The notes beneath the pieces were generated by a model that worked only from the letters and a program-made list of their open reading frames with translations, was not told where the DNA came from and searched no databases. Shown here one piece after another: positions 1-6,090 of a stretch of DNA of 14,641 nt. Positions within the stretch are counted from its first letter, which is position 1; each line of letters begins with the position of its first letter. Both the position numbers and the translations under genes were made by a program. Origin of the DNA: an uncultured Ruminococcus sp. (GTDB lineage: Bacteria > Bacillota > Clostridia > Oscillospirales > Ruminococcaceae). The stretch lies in assembly GCF_946187255.1 (NCBI RefSeq), contig NZ_CAMHRZ010000060.1:1-14641 (forward strand). The letters are read 5' to 3'.

Positions 1-37
1 GCTTTTTGCTCTTGTATTAGAGGATTTGATCGAATGC

Positions 38-934
38 TTACTTTAAGCTCTTTAGGCCCTTGACATGAGCCGCGATGCAGGATATATCCGTAACGTTCAC
101 AGAGCCGTCCTTGTTTACATCCGCACGTTTGATCTCGCTGTCAGAGAGCGTCTTATTGCCCTTTACATGGGCAGCGACCTTTGATATATCGCTGACATTT
201 ACCGAGCCGTCGCCGTTAATATCACCTGCAGGATACTCATTAGGTACCTCACTGTTATCGGGATAAGTGAACACCAGATCATTCTCGTAGCCTGCCGACT
301 TTACTGTTATATTGAAGCTCTCGCCTTCGGCAAATACCTCGCCGGAGGTGTCCAGTGTGCCGTCAGCCTTGATGATGACAGTTGCTCTTCTGCCACTGGC
401 GGAATATTCCTTCTCGTTTACGACAACGGTGGTGATATTCTTGATATAGGCTTCAAGCTGTTCAGCGGTAAAGCCCTCAGCTGCTATCAGCTTGTTCTCC
501 TTGCCGTCAAATGCAGCGGGAAGATCTGCTGTCGTCAGCATAAAGCTTGCAGAAAGATCTGCGTACTTGCCCTTGTTGTCCTTAGCGCTAAGTGTATAAC
601 TGCCGGGAACTGCATTTGTGAATGTAAAGCTGTTGCCCTCAAAAGCGGCTTCAAGTCCCTCGATGCTGTAGGCTATATCATAGTCTTCGGGAACATCTGT
701 CAGTGTTATATCCGCCTTGCCTGCACTTACTGCTGTGTTCTCAACAGAGATACCGCCGCTGAACTTTACGGGAACATAGACCTCACCCACATCTACCTTG
801 ACATATCCTGCGGCAGTGATGTAATCCAGCTCGGTTATGGTGTTGCCCATCAGGGACTCAAAGCCCTTGTAATCCAGCGTGTTTCCGTGAGGTTCGGTGG
901 TCTTTATACCTGATGTCCAGGAGAACTCCGCATT
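38..934 (-). CDS. C-terminal fragment of the Tp47-like protein: possible hemoglobin-interacting domain plus dockerin
   Basis: The frame is open from just after the TGA (934) to the TAA at 38-40. The first ATG is at 850, but no ribosome site precedes it, so independent translation is unlikely. Numbered from that ATG, residues 1-30 complete the Tp47-like module (ending YVPVKF). Residues about 134-196 (IKNITTVVVNEKEYS ... GTLDTSG ... ITVKSAGYEN) look like the DUF1533/Shr-like hemoglobin-interacting domain; this match is from memory and moderate. Residues 207-270 are a type I dockerin with two Ca-binding F-hand repeats, GDINGDGSVNVSDISKVAAH and ADVNKDGSVNVTDISCIAAH. A dockerin normally locks a secreted protein onto a scaffoldin cohesin. 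The Ca-binding Asp/Asn pattern is intact in both repeats, arguing against long decay. Confidence 0.55.
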   Translation of the reverse strand, partial: NAEFSWTSGIKTTEPHGNTLDYKGFESLMGNTITELDYITAAGYVKVDVGEVYVPVKFSGGISVENTAVSAGKADITLTDVPEDYDIAYSIEGLEAAFEGNSFTFTNAVPGSYTLSAKDNKGKYADLSASFMLTTADLPAAFDGKENKLIAAEGFTAEQLEAYIKNITTVVVNEKEYSASGRRATVIIKADGTLDTSGEVFAEGESFNITVKSAGYENDLVFTYPDNSEVPNEYPAGDINGDGSVNVSDISKVAAHVKGNKTLSDSEIKRADVNKDGSVNVTDISCIAAHVKGLKSLK

Positions 935-1552
935 TCACCAGATATTCTGCTCGTGACGCAGAGCGTACGCACTGCCGTCCTTAGTCTTTATGAGTATACC
1001 GTAAATGACAGTACCCTCGGGCTTGCCGGTAACGTTTGCCGCATAATCGCCCCAAGGCGTGTTGGTGTTGAGTGTCATCGAACCCGATACTGCCTCAGGG
1101 TTCTCATCGTTCACCGCCGAGAAGCTGACATCTCCGTTAGTAACGGCAACTGTCTTGTACGCTTCGGGCTTTTCGGTTGCGGTGAAGCCGTAGTTGTTCT
1201 CACCCAGTGCATCAAGGTCTTCCTGTTTGATGGCAACAGGATATACGACACCGTAGATCTTGCCCAGTTCATCGGAACCTTCCTCGCCTGCATTGTTGTA
1301 GGTGCCCTCAAAAAGCTGACCCTCACCGTTCATTCTTGTCTTGTTGACAGTTGCGGAAGTAACAGCGTCAAGACCCTCTGCATTGCTCAGGTTATCAGCC
1401 TCTGCCGCATAGAACTTGTCATAGGGTATCTTCATGGTACCGTAAACATATTCCTCTGCCTTTACCTCATCGGCAAAAACATTCAGCGGTATCGAAGCTG
1501 CCGCAATTGCCGCACATATCGACAAGCTGAATATCCTCTTTGATCTTTTCAT
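935..1552 (-). CDS. Translatable N-terminal fragment (205 aa) of the Tp47-like surface protein
   Basis: This is what ribosomes make if the TGA at 935-937 terminates. Residues 1-27 are a typical signal peptide: basic MKRSKR, a hydrophobic core, and VFA before DE. There is no lipobox cysteine, unlike the lipoprotein Tp47 of Treponema. The mature part begins EEYVYGTMKIPYDKFY, which I recognise as the start of the Tp47-like module of Clostridia, and carries DAVTSAT at residues 62-68. It stops at ...RHEQNIW, in mid-domain, so the fragment would be secreted but probably misfolded and would lack the dockerin. The start is supported by AAAGGAG nine bases upstream and by a sigma-A promoter at 1638-1666. 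Confidence 0.7.
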   Translation of the reverse strand: MKRSKRIFSLSICAAIAAASIPLNVFADEVKAEEYVYGTMKIPYDKFYAAEADNLSNAEGLDAVTSATVNKTRMNGEGQLFEGTYNNAGEEGSDELGKIYGVVYPVAIKQEDLDALGENNYGFTATEKPEAYKTVAVTNGDVSFSAVNDENPEAVSGSMTLNTNTPWGDYAANVTGKPEGTVIYGILIKTKDGSAYALRHEQNIW

Positions 1553-1590
1553 ATTTACTACTCCTTTGCATTATATATTTACACCGTCAT

Positions 1591-1606
1591 GTTAGATAGA
1601 GCTAAC
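1591..1606. promoter_or_regulatory. Operator dyad GTTAG-N6-CTAAC, Tp47 gene leader
   Basis: GTTAG ATAGAG CTAAC is a perfect 5-6-5 dyad lying between the predicted start site (about 1631) and the ribosome site. The same dyad recurs at the other metal-related promoters of this window. Its position downstream of the start suggests a roadblock to elongation rather than blocked polymerase binding. Confidence 0.7.
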
Positions 1607-1637
1607 TCAACAGCACATTACGAATGTTACATTCGGT

Positions 1638-1666
1638 ATCATACTATATCCTCACCGAATAGTCAA
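1638..1666 (-). promoter_or_regulatory. Sigma-A promoter of the Tp47-dockerin gene
   Basis: On the minus strand TTGACT (1666-1661) is separated by exactly 17 bp from TATGAT (1643-1638), both close to consensus, about 90 bp upstream of the ATG. An inverted repeat CGAATG-TTA-CATTCG (1621-1635) overlaps the expected start site and may be a second operator. Confidence 0.7.
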
Positions 1667-1696
1667 TAGTTCGGGATAAATATTTACAAGTAAGTC

Positions 1697-2200
1697 TTAG
1701 TTAACCCGACTTGACTTTCTAAGTCTTTTGCTCACCATCCGGGCACACAGCCCCGTGAACATTCCCGCGATGCACCCCGAGATCATCAGGAAAGGAAGAT
1801 AGGCTATAACAGATGTGCTTTTCAGCACAAGCACCGCGACCGATATCTGTCCGATATTATGAAGCACAGCCCCCACTATGCTGAGGAACCACATATTGTC
1901 CTCGCTGATGATATTTTTCAGAAGTTCCATACCGATAAAGCAAAGCGTGCCTCCTGCTATACTGTACCACAGTGCCATAAGATTACCGCTGAAAAGCGCC
2001 CCCAGCAATATCCTGCTGTAAAGCATCATAGCAGTTTCCGCAGGTCGGTAATTGTACACGCAATACACGGTAACTATATTCGCAAGACCAAGCTTGACAC
2101 CCGGCACAGGAACTATATCGGGTATACGCAGTTCGACGATGAATATTATAAGCGCAAGGCAGGTCAGCAGACCTAAACGTGTAAGTTTTTTGGTATCCAT
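1697..2200 (-). CDS. Gx transporter family membrane protein (HepSI/PF07456-like, EetB-like)
   Basis: This is a small hydrophobic integral membrane protein (about 167 aa) with roughly five membrane segments. The family signature is near the N terminus (PGVKLGLANIVTVY), followed by SGNLMALWYSIAGG and AVLHNIGQI. The family was first labelled heptaprenyl diphosphate synthase component I but resembles small-molecule transporter subunits. As I recall, the EetB protein of the Listeria flavin-based electron-transfer locus belongs to it, and its partner EetA has the NusG domain II found in the next gene upstream. The frame is open to 2239, but the start is better placed at the ATG at 2200 (or 2203), preceded by GAGGTGA and just past the upstream stop at 2205. 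It is the last gene of the apbE operon, and I see no clear terminator before the Tp47 promoter. Confidence 0.82.
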   Translation of the reverse strand: MDTKKLTRLGLLTCLALIIFIVELRIPDIVPVPGVKLGLANIVTVYCVYNYRPAETAMMLYSRILLGALFSGNLMALWYSIAGGTLCFIGMELLKNIISEDNMWFLSIVGAVLHNIGQISVAVLVLKSTSVIAYLPFLMISGCIAGMFTGLCARMVSKRLRKSSRVN

Positions 2201-2204
2201 CATC

Positions 2205-2564
2205 TCACCTCGCTGTACCGTCGATATCACCGTTCTCATACTCTATCACAAGTCGGTTCGGCAGACATACTATCGGCTTGCCGTCCTCCAGCCAGCCTGT
2301 ATCCACACAGATATGATCGGGACAATCCGCGCATTTCATGTGTATCCTGCCGCCATTTATCTCGATGGTGTTTTTTCTCCCCTCGTATGTTACTTCGATC
2401 GTTCTGTCCTTTTCCGATGAAAGGTCGATGCGGTAAAGCACTTTGCCGTTTTGCGAGATAACTGCCGTCTTTCCGCTTTTCGGTCTCATGACATATCCGC
2501 ACCATACCGCCGCAGTACAAAGTATCACTAAAGTTATGATGATACAGACAGTTCTCGCTTTCAT
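2205..2564 (-). CDS. NusG domain II-containing membrane-anchored protein (EetA-like)
   Basis: A 119-aa protein with one N-terminal membrane anchor (residues about 5-24) and an exported beta-rich domain. The family signature is CADCPDHICVDTGW followed by PIVCLPNRLVIE, giving four cysteines that could pair or bind a cofactor. This is the stand-alone, exported NusG domain II (PF07009), not the transcription factor NusG. In FLEET-type loci such a protein (EetA) sits beside the Gx transporter (EetB) and is thought to help pass electrons from the membrane to flavinylated surface proteins; that role is known by genetics, not mechanism. The start codon overlaps the apbE stop by four bases (ATGA, 2561-2564), indicating translational coupling. 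Confidence 0.85.
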   Translation of the reverse strand: MKARTVCIIITLVILCTAAVWCGYVMRPKSGKTAVISQNGKVLYRIDLSSEKDRTIEVTYEGRKNTIEINGGRIHMKCADCPDHICVDTGWLEDGKPIVCLPNRLVIEYENGDIDGTAR

Positions 2565-3604
2565 CTTTCGATCACCGTGACATTTTCCACGTTGGGTGAA
2601 AAATCTTCTGCTATACCTTCGGTGACATATACACCGCCCTCATCGGATATGAGTATCATTTCAAGATCTTCGCTGTTGCGCCAGTATGCGCAGGCATCAT
2701 CAAGCCCCATTACATAAAGTGAGGTCGAAAGCGCATCACACAGCCTGCCCTCACTGCCTATCACCGTCACACTTGCAAGACCGCTGTCCGCCGGTCTGCC
2801 TGTTTCGGGGTCGAGGATATGCTTGTATATCACACCGTCCTGTTCAAAGAAGCGCTCATAACCTCCCGATGTTATGACAGCACATTCCCCCACAGTGAGA
2901 GTGCCTATACTCCCCTCTCCGAAGGGGTCGCGAATGCCGACTTTCCACTTTGTGCCATCGGGTTTTGCATCTCCGATGGTCTGTATATTTCCCCCAAGAT
3001 CAAGCAGTGCGGAAGTCACGCCCTGTTCTTTCAATGCCTTCGCTGCTGCGTCACCCGCACAGCCTTTAGCCACTGCACCGAGATCGATCTCGGTGTTTTC
3101 GGGTACAGAAGCATTTCCGTTTACGACAGATATCCTCTCAACGCCTTTACATTCCAGCAATGCAGATATCTCGCTGTCATCGGGAACGCGGTATTTACCT
3201 GTGGTAAATCCCCACGCCCTGAGTACAGGATAAAGGGTGATATCCAGCGCACCCTTTGTCTGTCTGTGCATATCTATGGCAAAGTTCAGCAGTTCTTCCG
3301 TTTCTGCACTTATGGGAACTTCCGACCCGCCGCTGTGGTCGATAGAATATATCTCGCTGTTTTCATCTGTAACAGACCATAGCTTTTCAAGCCGAGTGAT
3401 CTCTTTTTGTGCAGCTTCGATGCCTTTTTTGCCATTTTGTCCGTAGGCAGTTATGGTCATATAAGTGTCCATCGCAAACACCGAACCGCTGTTTTTTATG
3501 TCATCCGTCACGTTCGCGTTACTGTTATCGGAATTGTTCGCGGCACATGAGTTAAGCATCAACAGTGCTGACAAAAGAACAGCTGCCGCATATTTTTTCT
3601 TCAT
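2561..3604 (-). CDS. apbE: FAD:protein FMN transferase (ApbE family), lipoprotein
   Basis: ApbE transfers FMN from FAD through a phosphoester bond to Ser/Thr of exported proteins with a (D)xxSGAT motif, and needs Mg. Length (347 aa) is normal. Residues 1-20 are a lipoprotein signal with lipobox LNSC, acylated Cys20, placing the enzyme on the outer membrane face. Motifs: MDTYMTITAYG (45-55), GALDITLYPVLRAWGF (118-133), the FAD-site EIDLGAVAKGCAGDAA (172-187), LDLGGNIQTIG (201-211), HILDPETGRPAD (262-273) and the Mg-site Asp in CDALST (289-294). RBS GGAGG precedes the ATG at 3604. It heads an operon with the EetA- and EetB-like genes. Its likely substrate is the divergent FMN-binding protein starting at 3955. 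Confidence 0.95.
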   Translation of the reverse strand: MKKKYAAAVLLSALLMLNSCAANNSDNSNANVTDDIKNSGSVFAMDTYMTITAYGQNGKKGIEAAQKEITRLEKLWSVTDENSEIYSIDHSGGSEVPISAETEELLNFAIDMHRQTKGALDITLYPVLRAWGFTTGKYRVPDDSEISALLECKGVERISVVNGNASVPENTEIDLGAVAKGCAGDAAAKALKEQGVTSALLDLGGNIQTIGDAKPDGTKWKVGIRDPFGEGSIGTLTVGECAVITSGGYERFFEQDGVIYKHILDPETGRPADSGLASVTVIGSEGRLCDALSTSLYVMGLDDACAYWRNSEDLEMILISDEGGVYVTEGIAEDFSPNVENVTVIER

Positions 3605-3691
3605 GAATTTCCTCCGATCTGCCGCAGCATTATATTAGCAGGCAGAGCTTTATGCGTAAGTCCCACAGGACATCTGGCATATCTTCATGCG

Positions 3692-3707
3692 GTTAGTCCA
3701 AGCTATC
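3692..3707. promoter_or_regulatory. Operator dyad just downstream of the apbE start site
   Basis: GTTAG TCCAAG CTATC matches the 5-6-5 dyad with one mismatch. It begins 10 bp beyond the apbE -10 box, the same geometry as at the feoA and ferric-reductase promoters. Confidence 0.6.
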
Positions 3708-3717
3708 CGCAACGAGT

Positions 3718-3746
3718 ATTATACAACATCGCCCCCAAAAAATCAA
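3718..3746 (-). promoter_or_regulatory. Sigma-A promoter of the apbE operon
   Basis: Minus strand: TTGATT (3746-3741), 17-bp spacer, TATAAT (3723-3718). The transcript starts near 3711 and has a leader of about 105 nt before the apbE ATG. Confidence 0.75.
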
Positions 3747-3773
3747 GAGTATCTTTCAACGAATCGAGAGTGA

Positions 3774-3831
3774 ATTAGTCCAAACTAATGTGCATTTATG
3801 ACAATTCGGTGCAAAGTTAACTTTGGCTAAT
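3774..3831. promoter_or_regulatory. Two further operator-like dyads between the divergent promoters
   Basis: At 3774-3789 ATTAG TCCAAA CTAAT is a perfect dyad. At 3816-3831 GTTAA CTTTGG CTAAT has one mismatch, and its reverse complement shares the TAGCCAAA-type core of the first. They sit between the two promoters, upstream of both -35 boxes, so they may bind the shared regulator cooperatively or activate. Confidence 0.55.
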
Positions 3832-3872
3832 TTTGTGATTATAAACTTTTCGTAAAATTATATAATCTATGA

Positions 3873-3901
3873 TTGACAAATCAGCACCCATAGCGTATAA
3901 T
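3873..3901 (+). promoter_or_regulatory. Consensus sigma-A promoter of the ferric reductase/FMN protein gene
   Basis: Exact consensus: TTGACA (3873-3878), 17 bp, TATAAT (3896-3901). Such a strong promoter would need a repressor, consistent with the operator immediately downstream. Confidence 0.85.
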
Positions 3902-3912
3902 GATTAACCGTA

Positions 3913-3928
3913 GTTAGTCATATATAAC
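3913..3928. promoter_or_regulatory. Operator dyad at the ferric reductase/FMN gene start site
   Basis: GTTAG TCATAT ATAAC (one mismatch from GTTAG-N6-CTAAC) begins 11 bp after the -10 box and covers the expected start of transcription. Confidence 0.6.
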
Positions 3929-3954
3929 GTAATATAGACAGTGAGGTAAAGAAT

Positions 3955-5451
3955 ATGTTATTTCTGATAGCTTTGACCATTGCAGTGCTGTTTTCAGCGC
4001 TGTGCACGGGTGCTTTGAAGAAAGTACCTTTGGCGTTCTATATCGGCGGTACGCTTATATCGGTGCTGATGATAGTGCTGGCGCAGCAGCCTGTGGAGAA
4101 CGTGATCCTGCGCAAATATGTCATAGGGCTGTTTTCGAGAGGTGCGCTGGCAGGTGCGCTTTGGGTAGTAGTAATGGGAATGAGGGTGCTCCCCGACGGC
4201 AGCAAAACAATAAAGCGCCTGATGCCTGTAAGGGGCGAACTTTCAATATTCGCAGCGACAGTTACGCTGTCCCATATCGTATTCTACGGGCTTTCATACA
4301 TCAAACGTCTTACCGACCCAAATTTCAGCAAGGCGGCAGACTTTCTGATAACCTGTGTGATATGCGCATCACTTGTACTGATAATGCTTCCCCTGACGAT
4401 CATATCTTTCAAGAAGATACGCAAAAAGATGAATGCGAAAAAGTGGAAAAACATTCAGCGTGCGGCTTATGTTTTCTATGCACTGATATATCTTCACATC
4501 ATCGTGCTGTTCATACCAAAGGCTAAGGCAGGTATTGAGGGATATTTTCTCAGCTGTCTGGTCTACACCGCTGTGTTCGGGGCTTACATGATACTCAGGG
4601 TGAGAAAGTGGTACGTTAAGAAAAAGACACCTGAGAACAGGGCTTGGCTGAATATCGCAAGCACAGCCTGCGCTGTTCTGCTGACCGGCATAGTCGCTTT
4701 TTGCAGTTACGGCAAACCGCAGAACAAGGTTCGCACAAACAGACCCGCCGCTAAGAAAGTCACTGTGATGAAAGTTAATGACACTTCCCCGACAGATGAC
4801 GAGGACAGGACCACATTAAAGCTGAGTGCGGATCGGGACGACACATCATCCCATGATCGCGGTGACAGCAGTTCTCCCGAAAGCAAGAGTTCTGCTGACA
4901 GCAGTTCTTCCAAAAAGGATAGTTCAAGTTCCAGAAAAAAAGATGGTTCATCGGGCAAAGATGATACAGAAGAAGAGGAGCAGGAAGAAGTTGCGAAAGA
5001 ACAGGAAGAACAGGATGAACAGGAAGACCCGGACGATGGTGAAGAACAAACCGAGCACAGGGGATCATCGGAAGACAACAAACGTGAGGAAACTCACGAG
5101 AAGCTTGAAGAACAGCAGCAGGAAGTAAAAGCCCCTGTGGAGACTCAGCCGCCTGTGACCGAAGAGCCCGAGCCCGAATACATCTACAATAACGGCACCT
5201 ACAAGGATTCGGCTTACGGCTACGACGGAGAGGTATACGTCACCATCACCATCGAGAACGATATCATCACCGAGATATCCGCCTATTCCGACGAGGAAGA
5301 ACCTGAGTATTTTGATTCAGCCTATGAGACCGTTGCGGGAGATATCCTCAATTATCAGACCTACGAAGTTGATGCTGTTTCGGGCGCGACATACAGTTCA
5401 AATGCAATTATGAAAGCCGTGAAGAAGTGCCTTGAACAGGCAAGAAGATAA
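3955..5451 (+). CDS. Ferric reductase-like transmembrane protein fused to a C-terminal FMN-binding domain
   Basis: 498 aa in three parts. Residues 1-252 form a multi-span membrane domain of the ferric reductase/YedZ type. Its only histidines, H107 (LSHIVFYG) and H181 (YLHIIVLF), lie in two membrane helices and could ligate one heme b. Residues about 260-400 are a disordered Ser/Asp/Glu/Lys/Gln-rich linker. Residues about 408-498 are an FMN-binding domain (PF04205), starting YNNGTYKDSAYGYDGEV and ending with VDAVSGATYSS, in which T479 is the expected covalent FMN site. The predicted role is to move electrons across the membrane from heme to a tethered flavin outside, reducing ferric iron or another acceptor. 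Divergent apbE supplies the flavinylating enzyme. GAGGT precedes the ATG. The exact electron donor and acceptor cannot be read from the sequence. Confidence 0.88.
   Translation: MLFLIALTIAVLFSALCTGALKKVPLAFYIGGTLISVLMIVLAQQPVENVILRKYVIGLFSRGALAGALWVVVMGMRVLPDGSKTIKRLMPVRGELSIFAATVTLSHIVFYGLSYIKRLTDPNFSKAADFLITCVICASLVLIMLPLTIISFKKIRKKMNAKKWKNIQRAAYVFYALIYLHIIVLFIPKAKAGIEGYFLSCLVYTAVFGAYMILRVRKWYVKKKTPENRAWLNIASTACAVLLTGIVAFCSYGKPQNKVRTNRPAAKKVTVMKVNDTSPTDDEDRTTLKLSADRDDTSSHDRGDSSSPESKSSADSSSSKKDSSSSRKKDGSSGKDDTEEEEQEEVAKEQEEQDEQEDPDDGEEQTEHRGSSEDNKREETHEKLEEQQQEVKAPVETQPPVTEEPEPEYIYNNGTYKDSAYGYDGEVYVTITIENDIITEISAYSDEEEPEYFDSAYETVAGDILNYQTYEVDAVSGATYSSNAIMKAVKKCLEQARR
4789..5166 (+). repeat. 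Low-complexity linker coding region (Ser/Asp, then Glu/Gln-rich)
   Basis: Codons about 279-404 of the ferric reductase/FMN gene encode Ser-rich runs (SSADSSSSKKDSSSS) and then Glu/Gln/Asp-rich sequence (EEEEQEEVAKEQEEQDEQ). The composition gives long open frames on the other strand that are not genes. The linker could let the FMN domain reach through the wall matrix. Confidence 0.75.
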
Positions 5452-5497
5452 GCGGATGCTTCCCTGACTTACCATTGCAAAACCAAATTAAATAAGC

Positions 5498-5542
5498 AAC
5501 AACGGCAGATGCAGACTTCACCTGCATCTGCCGTTGTTTTCC
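5498..5542 (+). terminator. Rho-independent terminator after the ferric reductase/FMN gene
   Basis: A 17-bp perfect stem (5498-5514 with 5522-5538), loop ACTTCAC, and a short T run. A near-identical hairpin lies at 10429-10466. Confidence 0.8.
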
Positions 5543-5582
5543 TGTTGATAAGCTGGGCGATCTTCCCTATATATTCCAAAAG

Positions 5583-5607
5583 CTGCCGACATTGTTCGGC
5601 AGTTTTT
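5583..5607. terminator. Second hairpin with T run, possibly bidirectional
   Basis: CTGCCGA (5583-5589), 6-nt loop, TCGGCAG (5596-5602), then five T. Four A at 5578-5581 precede the stem, so it could also stop minus-strand transcription. It insulates the feoA promoter region from upstream read-through. Confidence 0.7.
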
Positions 5608-5610
5608 GCG

Positions 5611-5652
5611 GTTAGTTATATCTAATAAAATATACGGTTTACTTCGGCTAAC
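5611..5652. promoter_or_regulatory. Upstream operator-like dyads of the feoA operon
   Basis: GTTAG TTATAT CTAAT at 5611-5626 (perfect in TTAG/CTAA) and GTTTA CTTCGG CTAAC at 5637-5652 (one mismatch). Both are upstream of the -35 box, mirroring the arrangement in the apbE/FMN intergenic region. Confidence 0.5.
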
Positions 5653-5687
5653 TCTATGTTAAACACGACAAAATGAACTTAATATTA

Positions 5688-5716
5688 TTGACTTTTAGTA
5701 GTTAGCGGTGTATAAT
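5688..5716 (+). promoter_or_regulatory. Sigma-A promoter of the feoA operon
   Basis: TTGACT (5688-5693), 17 bp, TATAAT (5711-5716), giving a start near 5723. Confidence 0.8.
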
Positions 5717-5726
5717 CTGATTGAAA

Positions 5727-5742
5727 GTTAGGTCATTCTAAC
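5727..5742. promoter_or_regulatory. Operator dyad at the feoA start site
   Basis: GTTAG GTCATT CTAAC is a perfect 5-6-5 dyad beginning 10 bp after the -10 box and ending 20 bp before the feoA ATG. A protein bound here would block initiation. Confidence 0.75.
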
Positions 5743-5761
5743 CATTGCGAAGGAGGTAAAC

Positions 5762-5974
5762 ATGATGCCTTTGGTATCAGCCAACGCAGGCGAAACCTAC
5801 ACTATCGCGCGTATCGGCGGAAAGAATGAGATCCGCAAACATTTAGAGGACTTGGGGTTCGCCGTCGGGGGAAAAGTCACGGTGATATCCGTGATGGCGG
5901 GAAATCTAATAGTTAATGTCAAGGAAACGAGAGTGGCAGTCAGCCGAGAATTAGCGATGAAAATAATGGTTTAG
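5762..5974 (+). CDS. feoA: FeoA family protein
   Basis: A 70-aa SH3-like FeoA domain with the family pattern: MPLVSANAGETYTIARIGG, then KHLEDLGFAVGGKVTVIS, GNLIVNVKETRVAVSRELAMKIMV. FeoA is a small cytosolic partner of the ferrous iron transporter FeoB, and the fold is also found at the C terminus of DtxR-type regulators. The start is set by AAGGAGG at 5750-5756. No feoB follows in this window; the gene instead leads into DUF6110 and a metal P-type ATPase, a pairing that suggests a role in metal homeostasis or sensing rather than direct uptake. Its promoter carries the window's clearest metal-type operator. Confidence 0.9.
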   Translation: MMPLVSANAGETYTIARIGGKNEIRKHLEDLGFAVGGKVTVISVMAGNLIVNVKETRVAVSRELAMKIMV

Positions 5975-6073
5975 GGAGAAAAATATATAACACCGAGAGA
6001 TGTAAAGAAACTTCGATATATGCTTTTGCAAAGTTCTCAAAGCAGCAATTTTAATGACGATAATATATTGTTC

Positions 6074-6090
6074 GGGGGAGAATATCCCCC
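6074..6090 (+). other. GC-rich stem-loop between feoA and the DUF6110 gene
   Basis: GGGGGA GAATA TCCCCC forms a six-pair stem with a 5-nt loop and no T run. It more likely protects or processes the operon mRNA, or attenuates it, than terminates. It stands out in an AT-rich 160-bp spacer without another gene. Confidence 0.5.

Larger units (their letters stand above)
38..1552 (-). pseudogene. Secreted Tp47-like protein with C-terminal dockerin, interrupted by one in-frame TGA
   Basis: One reading frame runs from the ATG at 1552 to the TAA at 38-40 and is broken only by TGA at 935-937. Fragments on both sides are in the same frame (1552 minus 850 is divisible by 3), and the 28 codons after the TGA continue the fold (NAEFSWTSG..., HGNTLDYKGFESLMGNTI). 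Domains in order: Sec signal peptide (residues 1-27), Tp47-like module to about residue 265, a region resembling the Shr-like hemoglobin-interacting domain (HID/DUF1533) at about 370-430, and a two-repeat dockerin at about 441-504. The family match is from memory of clostridial proteins annotated 'penicillin-binding Tp47 domain', in which I recall the interrupted position as Arg, so a CGA-to-TGA transition would explain it. The rest is undamaged, implying a very recent nonsense mutation, a sequencing error or read-through. RBS AAAGGAG at 1561-1567. Confidence 0.8.

Noticed and set aside
880..937. Selenocysteine recoding of the TGA at 935-937
   Set aside because: Only very short stems (such as CCTG-GACAT-CAGG) follow the TGA, nothing like a bacterial SECIS, and I recall Arg rather than Cys at this position in related proteins.
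3774..3789. Fur box
   Set aside because: The dyads do not follow the GATAATNATTATC pattern; TTAG/CTAA half-sites fit DtxR-type regulators better.
4707..5081. Ser-rich minus-strand frame opposite the linker region
   Set aside because: It is a low-complexity mirror of the Glu/Asp/Ser codons in the ferric reductase/FMN gene.
5611..5760. Riboswitch in the feoA leader
   Set aside because: The leader from the predicted start is only about 40 nt and is filled by the operator; there is no room for an aptamer.
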